DNA from: an uncultured Clostridia bacterium
GTDB lineage: Bacteria > Bacillota > Clostridia > Christensenellales > Borkfalkiaceae
Assembly (NCBI GenBank): GCA_944367955.1
Contig: CALVWU010000007.1
Span: forward strand, 1 to 36,674
DNA length: 36,674 bases
Direction of reading: 5' to 3'
Shown: positions 30,006 to 36,674 of the stretch, piece after piece
Layout of the letters: the number at the start of each line of letters is the position of its first letter
Position numbering within the stretch: the stretch's first letter is position 1
The notes under the pieces: generated by a model
Told to the model about the DNA's origin: nothing
Seen by the model: the letters and a program-made list of their open reading frames with translations, nothing else
The model's database searches: none
Program-made: the position numbers and the translations under genes

Positions 30006-33000
30006 ATGAGTAAAAAGTTCAACTCCATAATGCTTACCGCCACGGCCTTCGTGCTCTCGGCGTCCATGCTTGCCGCATGCGCCGACGGGGTCTCGGTCGA
30101 ACATAAGCATGCAATATACACCAAAGAAGCTACCGAAGCCACCTGCACGCACGAAGGCAACATAAAGCACGACTACTGCCTTTACTGCGGCCAGTGCTTC
30201 TTGAACGGCGAAGAGGTGGACGAAAGCGAAGTCACCATTCCCGTCAACAAAGATAATCACACCGCAAAGGTGGAATACGACCAGGTTTCGCCCACCTGCA
30301 CAACGACGGGCGTAAAGGCATACTGGTACTGCGACGACTGCGGCACCTACAACATCGACGGCAAGGAATACAGCATCTTCGATGAAAATGCCCAGGAAAC
30401 CATCTCCGCTGCGCTGTCGCTGGCCGTCGATCCCGACGCCCACTCGCTCGTGTCCGTGGCCAAGGTCGAACCTACCTGCGTCGTTCCCGGCGCGGAAGCG
30501 CACATGCAGTGCGAACACTGCGGCGCGCTGTACGACGCCGAAGGCAAAAAGCCCGTCACCGCAAAAGAGATTGAAATCGCCTCTCTCGGCGGACATCAGT
30601 TCGACGGCAACTTCTGCACCCGCTGCGACGGCTACAAGCAGTATTACGATTCAAACGATAATTCCAAATACGTCGTCATCGACGGCTCCAACGCATACGA
30701 CTTCACCGCCGCAAGCGTGGGCGCAACTCACACCACTTCCGAAACAAGCCGCGGCGCGGCCGTAAAAGCCATGCTTGAAGACAGAATGACCTTCTCCATG
30801 CAGAACGGTGCCAACGCCACGGTGACCGCCACGGGCGAAACCTGGCAGGTAACGCAGGGCGGAGAAAAAGAAGTCGGTTCGTTCACCCGCTTTGCCCTCG
30901 ACGATGGCGCGGGCAATCCCTACAAGGGCAAGTTCGTGCTCACCTTCGATGTTTCTGTAAGCGAGGGGACGACGATAAATCGCCTCGGTATAAAGGTAGT
31001 AAGGGAGTACGACAAGAACGGCAGCGAGGCCGTCGACCCCTACGATCCCGAACCCGGCAAGGTAGAGTTTTCCAAGCTCATCGGCACCAACTCGGCCGAA
31101 GAGAACAACCCCGACCGCGTTTTAACGCCCGGCACCGTATACCGCATGAAGTATGTGGGCGAAACCACCGAAGAGAGCCAGCTTATTCAGATGTTCACCC
31201 ATATAGGCCCCGGCGTTATAACCCTTTCCAACATGCACTATGTGCCTTTAAAGGATGTTCCCGCCGAAGGCATAATAAGCGCAAAGCTGTTGTCCTTTGC
31301 CGAAGCTTCAAGCAAGGTCGATGTGCCCCTTCCCGAACCCGCGCCCGAAACTTACACGGTTAAGGTCGTCGACGGCGTTATCAAAGGCTCGTCGGCAACC
31401 GAGGGCGAATTCGAAGAGGGCGAAAAGATAACCGTCGTTGCCAACGATAAAGAAGGTTTCACCTTCCTCGGCTGGTATAACGGCGCAACGCAGCTGTCCG
31501 AAAGCAAGGAATTCGAATACACCGTTTCGGGCGACGTCACCCTGACTGCAAAGTATAAGGATAACTCGCAGCCCGAACCCGAACCTCAGCCCGCTTACGA
31601 GGCCGCAACCTCCAACACCGCAACCACTATCGACGGTAAAAACTTCTTCGACGTTGCAAACTGGAAGGACGGCACCGTTACCAAAAACGAGGCCGGCTCC
31701 CTCGTGTTCGATTCCTCTTCAAAGGCCCGCTTCGACATGTTCTATGTGGCCCAAATGGACGACAGCGCAAAGACGTGGGTGCACCTCGGCGACAACGGCG
31801 CGGATAAAACCGACAACATCCCCCAAATTTACGGCAAGGAATACACCTTTACTTACAAGGTGAGTGCCACCGGCGCATTCGATATTCTTGTGCTCGGTTC
31901 CAAGGACGCAACCACGCCCATGATAGGTAAAAACTGCATGTGGCTCAATATTGCGGCAGACGGCAGGGTTACTTTCAACATCGGCTGCGGCCATGAGGAT
32001 AGAATTTCCAACGGAGAAATGACCGGTTCAAGCAGCTTTGCCTTCGGCGCGGATAAATCCAACACGGTGTCGCTCACGTTGACCCGTCTGGATAAGGCCA
32101 CTTTAACCGTTCAAATCGCAATCAACGGCAAAACCGTTCCCCTCACGGCGGATACCATCGCATATCCCGACTATGTGTCCGTTGAAGACGGCGTTGCAAA
32201 ATACTCCAAGTGTCTCGAAAACACCGGCTTCGGCCAGCGCGTGGGCTTCTTCCCCGCAGCCGACGGCACGGTAATCGTTTCGGGCATGGGCATAGGCATC
32301 GACGGCGAAGATCAAACCGTAGTATCTCCCGAACCTGAGCCCGAACCCGAAACCGTATACGAAGCAACTACTTCCGCTAACGCAACAAACATCAAAGGCG
32401 ACAGCTTCTTCGATGTCGCAAACTGGACTTCGGTCGCCTCGTCCAAGCCCCAAAAGCAGGGCGACGGCCTTGTGTTCACAAGCGACAGCGCAAGCCGCTT
32501 CGATCTGTTCCACGTCGCTAAAAATTCAAGCGGCGACTGGGTGCATCTCGGCGACAAGGGCAACGACGCTAGCAAGATCCCCGCTATAATCGATCAGATA
32601 GCCGGCAAGGTATACACCTACACATTTGAAATGAGTGCGACGGGCGCGTTCGACTTGCAGATTCTCGGCAGCAAAGATATAACGTCTCCCGATGAGCAAA
32701 AGTATGGCATTTGGCTAAATGTGGCGGATGACGGAAAGATTACCTTGAATTGCGGTTATTATCAAGGAAAAAAGACTTGCTGGGGCGAACTTTCTTGCAC
32801 AACGGATTTTACTTTTGGCGCGGATAAGACGAATACGATCTCGGTCAATATCGTGCGCGTGGATAACGATGTGCTCAAACTGGGTATAATTGTCAATGGT
32901 AAAACCGCAGAGTTTTCCGGAACGATATCGGACACCGATACGTATTCGTTCAATGAAGGCTTCCTTACTTTTACCGGAATATTTGGTAAAATGGGCTATG

Positions 33001-33107
33001 GCCAGCGTTTCGGCGTAATGCCCGCGGCCGACAGCACGGTAACCATATCGGGCATGGGCATAGGCATCGACGGCAAGGACTATTCTTCAACCCCGTCGCA
33101 GTCTTAA
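30006..33107 (+). CDS. Large surface lipoprotein with Cys-pair repeats, InlB-like repeat and two homologous C-terminal modules
   Basis: A 1033-residue protein. The signal peptide has lipobox LAAC with Cys25. Residues 26-205 contain repeats with CxxC pairs (CLYCGQC, CDDCG, CEHCG, CTRCDG) preceded by ATCTHEG / PTCTTTG / PTCVVPG, a pattern common in clostridial surface proteins. Residues about 210-435 form a beta-rich domain. Residues about 450-520 are an InlB-type repeat (FTFLGWYNGATQL). Two related modules of about 240 residues follow (about 532-772 and 783-1027), both with FFDVANW, WVHLGD, ATGAFD and SGMGIGIDG; Pro/Glu-rich linkers separate them. Such proteins bind glycans or act as adhesins; no catalytic motif is evident. 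It is the last gene of the operon. Confidence 0.8.
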   Translation: MSKKFNSIMLTATAFVLSASMLAACADGVSVEHKHAIYTKEATEATCTHEGNIKHDYCLYCGQCFLNGEEVDESEVTIPVNKDNHTAKVEYDQVSPTCTTTGVKAYWYCDDCGTYNIDGKEYSIFDENAQETISAALSLAVDPDAHSLVSVAKVEPTCVVPGAEAHMQCEHCGALYDAEGKKPVTAKEIEIASLGGHQFDGNFCTRCDGYKQYYDSNDNSKYVVIDGSNAYDFTAASVGATHTTSETSRGAAVKAMLEDRMTFSMQNGANATVTATGETWQVTQGGEKEVGSFTRFALDDGAGNPYKGKFVLTFDVSVSEGTTINRLGIKVVREYDKNGSEAVDPYDPEPGKVEFSKLIGTNSAEENNPDRVLTPGTVYRMKYVGETTEESQLIQMFTHIGPGVITLSNMHYVPLKDVPAEGIISAKLLSFAEASSKVDVPLPEPAPETYTVKVVDGVIKGSSATEGEFEEGEKITVVANDKEGFTFLGWYNGATQLSESKEFEYTVSGDVTLTAKYKDNSQPEPEPQPAYEAATSNTATTIDGKNFFDVANWKDGTVTKNEAGSLVFDSSSKARFDMFYVAQMDDSAKTWVHLGDNGADKTDNIPQIYGKEYTFTYKVSATGAFDILVLGSKDATTPMIGKNCMWLNIAADGRVTFNIGCGHEDRISNGEMTGSSSFAFGADKSNTVSLTLTRLDKATLTVQIAINGKTVPLTADTIAYPDYVSVEDGVAKYSKCLENTGFGQRVGFFPAADGTVIVSGMGIGIDGEDQTVVSPEPEPEPETVYEATTSANATNIKGDSFFDVANWTSVASSKPQKQGDGLVFTSDSASRFDLFHVAKNSSGDWVHLGDKGNDASKIPAIIDQIAGKVYTYTFEMSATGAFDLQILGSKDITSPDEQKYGIWLNVADDGKITLNCGYYQGKKTCWGELSCTTDFTFGADKTNTISVNIVRVDNDVLKLGIIVNGKTAEFSGTISDTDTYSFNEGFLTFTGIFGKMGYGQRFGVMPAADSTVTISGMGIGIDGKDYSSTPSQS

Positions 33108-33399
33108 AAAGTTTTAGTCTGCGTTTAAACCTTTCCTGCCCGCAGACGTAAGGATAAAACAATCTATCCCGATTTCATATACATCCTCCCGCGCAATGTC
33201 CGTCCGCGCACGGGCGGGCATTGGGCAAGGGTGTAAAAAAGTTGTTCACACATCTGTTTGATAGGCATATATATGCCGTTTAACGTGTGTTATGCCATCA
33301 AATAACCCCTTTATCTCCATCCCTTTAACGGCGGCGGATCGCTTTGATCCGCCGCCGTTATTTTAAAGCCGCGCCGCACAAAAAAACGCGGCGCGGCCG
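33108..33399. other. Intergenic region with stacked hairpins
   Basis: Contains three symmetrical elements. A CAATGTCCGTCC / GGGCGGGCATTG hairpin lies near 33195-33223. Bulged arms TTTGATaGGCATA / TATGCCATCAAA, around a central GGCATATATATGCC palindrome, lie at 33258-33302. The hairpins listed next follow. No gene was recognised. Confidence 0.5.
33327..33366 (+). terminator. Terminator of the surface operon
   Basis: Arms AACGGCGGCGGATC / GATCCGCCGCCGTT at 33327-33359, followed by ATTTTAA. A second GC-rich hairpin, GCCGCGCCGC / GCGGCGCGGC around an A-rich loop, lies at 33368-33398. Confidence 0.75.
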
Positions 33400-33428
33400 T
33401 TGCATATTTTGTCGGGTTGTGTTAAAAT
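33400..33428 (+). promoter_or_regulatory. Promoter of the membrane-tethered XRE gene
   Basis: TTGCAT at 33400-33405, 17-bp spacer, TAAAAT at 33423-33428. The leader is about 28 bases. The ribosome binding site is ACAGGTGAACG. Confidence 0.6.
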
Positions 33429-33463
33429 ATAAAAAACGGGCAACCTGCCCGCACAGGTGAACG

Positions 33464-36400
33464 ATGAACGAAAATTTCAGCCAAAGATTAAAAAGATTGC
33501 GCAAGGCCGCAGGCATAACCCAAAGCGAGCTTGCCGAAAAATTGAATGTGCATCTTCAAACCGTGTCAAAGTGGGAAAGGGACGTGTCTCGCCCCGACCT
33601 GTCGGTTTTGGGCGGCATGGCGTCGCTTTTAAACGTATCGCTCGAAGAGCTGCTCGGCTGTCCCCCGTCCGAAGGCGGTCTGCCGTGTTCGGGCGTGTTC
33701 AACGCCTCGGCCGAAGGCCTTGCCATCTCCCGCGCGCGCAAAGACGCCGGGCGCAGTCAGGAAGAACTTGCCGCCTCGCTGGGCGTTTCGGCCGACATAG
33801 TGTCAAAGTGGGAGCGCGGCGTGGTATGTCCCGACATCGAACAGCTCTGCGCTCTGTCGGCGCAGTTTTCGCTGCCGGTTTCGCGGCTGTATTACGGCCT
33901 CGCAGGTCAAAGCGGGCGGCCTGCTTGCGCCTCGGCCTCAGTGCGCGGCAAAAGGTCGCTTGTGCCCGCCGCGCTTGCGGCATTGCTGTTGTGCGCTCTG
34001 CTCGTCTGCATCGCCGTCATCGTGCCCGCGCTCGGCCGCAAACAGTTTGTCGTCGTTGCCGACGGCAGGGAATACACCGTTTCGCAGGACGACTGGTTTT
34101 CGCTGCCCGACCCTCAAAGGGAGGGGTATGACTTTTTGTATTACGCCGCCGACGACGGCTCGCCCGTCACGTTTCCCGTAAAGGTGGGCGGCAACGCCTC
34201 GCTCACGGCCGTATATTCCCCGCGCGAATACACCATCGACTACTGGCTCAACGGCGGCTCCTTTCTGTCGTCCGCAACCACGGTGTTCACCGTCGAAAGC
34301 GGCGGCGTCACCCTGCCCGAACTTGCCAAGCCGGGCAGCAGCTTCGAAGGCTGGTATCTTACTCCCGATTTTTCGGGCGAGCCCGTGCATAGCGTTTCGT
34401 GCGCGGCGGACGATATTTCGGTTTACGCCAAGTGGGACAACACCGTATACACCGTTAAATACGAGTTGCAGGGCGGCACGATGAGTTTAAGCAATCCGCA
34501 AACGATTACGGCCGAAAGCGAACAGACGCTGTCCGAACCCGTTCGCCGCAGCTATATCTTTTTGGGCTGGTTCACAGGCCCTTCGGGAGGAACGCGCTAT
34601 TACAGCGTGGGCGGCGAAAACGCCGCAAATTTAACCCTGTACGCCGTGTGGCAGCAGAGCGGCGACGCGTTCAACGTGCTCTACGATACCTGCGGCGGCT
34701 CGCTCCTCGGCGAAAATCCCGTTTCGGTGGGCGCGGGCGAGGTATGCGAATTGTACGGCGCGCAAAAGGCGGGCCATACCTTCGTCGGCTGGAACACTTC
34801 GCCCGACGGCAGCGGAAAGTATTACGACGGGCTTTACGGCATTTCGTGCGATCTCACGCTCTACGCCGTGTATACGCCCAATACATATACCGTGGTATAT
34901 CGGCTGAACGGCGGCACATATTATGCCGGCGAAAGCAATCCCAATTCGGTGCGATTCGGCCAAAGCATAACGCTGTATCCCGCTGCAAAGGCGGGCCACA
35001 CCTTCGTCGGCTGGTTCACTGCGCAGGAGGGCGGCGAACAGGTGGTCGAACTCAACTCTTCCAATATCCTTTCGCTGTCAACGCTGTACGCGCGCTTTGC
35101 GCCCGATGTATACACCGTTTCGCTCAACGCCGACGGCGGCGAATTTGCTTTTGACGGCAATATATATGCCGTTCATTCGTTCAACGTCACGTTCGGCCGC
35201 GAAGTTGAACTGCCCGAATGTACCCTTGCCGGATATGATTTCTGCGGCTGGTTCGACTGCGAAGGCAATCTGTATGAAAGCATCAACGTTTTAAACGTCG
35301 GCAACCTGTCGCTCACCGCCCGCTACCGCGAAGCCGGCCTCACCTACGATATTGTCTATAACCTTTCGGGTGGGATAAACGATTCCCGCAATCCTCAAAA
35401 AGTCGCTCTCGGCCAAATCGTCCGCCTCAACCAACCTTCCCGTCAAGGCTATATATTCCTCGGTTGGAACACTTCGCCCGCGGGCGACGGAGAGTATATC
35501 GAATGCACCCCCGCAGATCAAACCGAAACGCTGGTGCTCTATGCCGTCTGGCAGGAGATAGTCGTAAGCGGCAGCGCCCGCCATTTCAGCTACGAAATGG
35601 GGCAAAGCAGCGTGTCGGTAACCGATTATTCTGGGTCGTACGGCGACAACGTGAACATAGTAATCCCGTCATATATCGAGGGCAAACCCGTCGTGGCGGT
35701 AAAATTTTCAAGCCGCTCCAACGACGTTGCCGAAGTTAAAAACATAAAAAGTTTAACCATTCCTTCAACCGTTCAAATACTCGGCGAATACGCCTTTGCA
35801 CGGCTCTGCATCGCCGAACCCGTCGTAATTCCCGCAAGCGTTTCGCAGATAGGCGAAAACTGTTTTTACGGTTCGCAGCTCTCCGTCGAATTCAAATCGG
35901 GCGGCGCGTTAAAGGAGGTGGGGGATTACGCCTTCGCTAACGCTTATTTTATGAATACCGTCGTACTTCCGCAGGGTGTGCGCGCCGTAATGCCGCATGC
36001 TTTCAGCGGCGCAACTCTGTTCGGCAGGGGCATAATCCTGCCCTACGGGGTAACTTATATCGGCGGTTACGCGCTTGCCGTAAGCGGCAGCGGCAGCGAA
36101 GAGCCGGCCCGCGCATATCTGCCCTCTTCGGTAAACAGCGTCGAACCTTACGCCTTCGGCAGCGGCGACACGGTGTATGTATACGCTTCGTTTTCGCGCG
36201 AACAAACGCAGGCCTTTTCGCCGCTTTGGGATAACTGTGCGCAGGTAGAGTATGTCGGCGACGAGGAAAAAAGCGTCACTCTCGATTGCGGAACCGAAAA
36301 AAACGTGCTCGCGGGCAATGCGTTCGCGCTTCCCGTGCTTAACAGAGAGGGCTGCACCTTCCTCGGCTGGGTTGACGGGGAAGGCATGCTCGTAAACATG

Positions 36401-36652
36401 TTCTATGTGCCTTCGCATGACGCGGTGTTGACGCCGCTTTTCGAACAGTCGACGGCCTCCGACGGTCGCGGCAAAGACGCCCCCGCCGTTTTAACTTTGG
36501 AAAAAGTTTACGAATTCATCGTGTTTTCGTCCGCGGATTTCTATTTTAAACCAAACATATCTGCGGGGCAACGCTTCATACCGGAGTTTGAATACACCGT
36601 TGAAAACTGCGAAAAGTCTCATAACCTGCTCTGCATGTCGGACGAATATTAG
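33464..36652 (+). CDS. Membrane-tethered XRE regulator with giant InlB/BspA-repeat ectodomain
   Basis: A 1062-residue protein. Two XRE (Cro/C1) helix-turn-helix domains occupy residues about 7-62 (core ITQSELAEKLNVHLQTVSKW) and about 87-145 (core RSQEELAASLGVSADIVSKW). After a short linker comes a transmembrane helix at about 165-191, preceded by RGKR, so the HTH part is cytoplasmic. Outside are about seven InlB/Listeria-Bacteroides repeats (about 195-700), recognisable by YTV.Y.LNGGT...GHTFVGW...LTLYAVW. A BspA-type leucine-rich region follows (about 735-930: SLTIPSTVQILGEYAFA, YGVTYIGGYALA), then another degenerate InlB repeat. The last 60 residues are unlike the rest. It is complete, with a TAG stop. 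It would bind DNA at the membrane and sense a surface ligand; the target is unknown. Confidence 0.88.
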   Translation: MNENFSQRLKRLRKAAGITQSELAEKLNVHLQTVSKWERDVSRPDLSVLGGMASLLNVSLEELLGCPPSEGGLPCSGVFNASAEGLAISRARKDAGRSQEELAASLGVSADIVSKWERGVVCPDIEQLCALSAQFSLPVSRLYYGLAGQSGRPACASASVRGKRSLVPAALAALLLCALLVCIAVIVPALGRKQFVVVADGREYTVSQDDWFSLPDPQREGYDFLYYAADDGSPVTFPVKVGGNASLTAVYSPREYTIDYWLNGGSFLSSATTVFTVESGGVTLPELAKPGSSFEGWYLTPDFSGEPVHSVSCAADDISVYAKWDNTVYTVKYELQGGTMSLSNPQTITAESEQTLSEPVRRSYIFLGWFTGPSGGTRYYSVGGENAANLTLYAVWQQSGDAFNVLYDTCGGSLLGENPVSVGAGEVCELYGAQKAGHTFVGWNTSPDGSGKYYDGLYGISCDLTLYAVYTPNTYTVVYRLNGGTYYAGESNPNSVRFGQSITLYPAAKAGHTFVGWFTAQEGGEQVVELNSSNILSLSTLYARFAPDVYTVSLNADGGEFAFDGNIYAVHSFNVTFGREVELPECTLAGYDFCGWFDCEGNLYESINVLNVGNLSLTARYREAGLTYDIVYNLSGGINDSRNPQKVALGQIVRLNQPSRQGYIFLGWNTSPAGDGEYIECTPADQTETLVLYAVWQEIVVSGSARHFSYEMGQSSVSVTDYSGSYGDNVNIVIPSYIEGKPVVAVKFSSRSNDVAEVKNIKSLTIPSTVQILGEYAFARLCIAEPVVIPASVSQIGENCFYGSQLSVEFKSGGALKEVGDYAFANAYFMNTVVLPQGVRAVMPHAFSGATLFGRGIILPYGVTYIGGYALAVSGSGSEEPARAYLPSSVNSVEPYAFGSGDTVYVYASFSREQTQAFSPLWDNCAQVEYVGDEEKSVTLDCGTEKNVLAGNAFALPVLNREGCTFLGWVDGEGMLVNMFYVPSHDAVLTPLFEQSTASDGRGKDAPAVLTLEKVYEFIVFSSADFYFKPNISAGQRFIPEFEYTVENCEKSHNLLCMSDEY

Positions 36653-36674
36653 GCGGAGTATATTTTGGGAGTGG

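Noticed and set aside
33464..34050. Possibility that the two XRE domains belong to a separate gene
   Set aside because: The frame is continuous through both HTH domains, the membrane helix and the repeats, with no internal ribosome binding site and start that looks convincing.

Overview
This is a contiguous stretch of bacterial chromosome, most likely from an uncultivated anaerobic gut Clostridia (Bacillota). The evidence is the ylxM-ffh-rpsP-khpA-rimM-trmD-rbgA-rnhB-yraN gene order, a T-box leader, rubrerythrin, AGGAGG-type ribosome binding sites, consensus sigma-A promoters, and surface proteins with InlB-type and BspA-type repeats. A Christensenellales/Borkfalkia-like lineage would fit, but that is a guess. 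No tRNA, rRNA, CRISPR array, transposase, integrase or phage gene was seen.

Layout. 1-2000 is gene-poor: a partial minus-strand gene at the left edge, a promoter with strong inverted repeats, a frameshifted ribbon-helix-helix remnant and a small winged-helix ORF. 2020-4321 encodes an ECF sigma factor and a large membrane-anchored partner. 4440-6381 holds ybaK and a cytoplasmic GH43 enzyme. 7006-12643 is the SRP / ribosome-maturation operon, from which rplS is missing. 12751-14698 holds glyA and, convergent to it, rubrerythrin. 15049-17446 is a Trp-type T-box leader followed by trpB and a TrpA homologue lacking its catalytic residues. 17556-19213 holds mgsA and an MFS transporter. 19370-21953 (minus) holds L-serine dehydratase and a CDF exporter with a Mn-type site. 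22349-24703 is a GH2 glycosidase. 24983-33107 is a four-gene surface operon: a membrane-anchored CBM-like protein, a small four-helix membrane protein, a GH3 enzyme with permuted domain order and a transmembrane segment at each end, and a large lipoprotein. 33464-36652 encodes a protein with two N-terminal XRE helix-turn-helix domains, one transmembrane segment and a giant InlB/BspA-repeat ectodomain.

How it fits together. Several genes converge on serine, glycine and tryptophan: GlyA interconverts Gly and Ser, SdaA degrades Ser to pyruvate, and TrpB uses Ser plus indole. A TrpA without catalytic residues, in an operon of only trpB and trpA, suggests Trp is made by indole salvage. The right third looks like a glycan-handling and surface-display locus next to a membrane-tethered transcription factor that may sense the cell surface. 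That last protein and the adjoining operon are the best candidates for an undescribed system. Most gene boundaries carry strong perfect hairpins, and many promoters have 17-bp spacing, so transcription units are easy to delimit.
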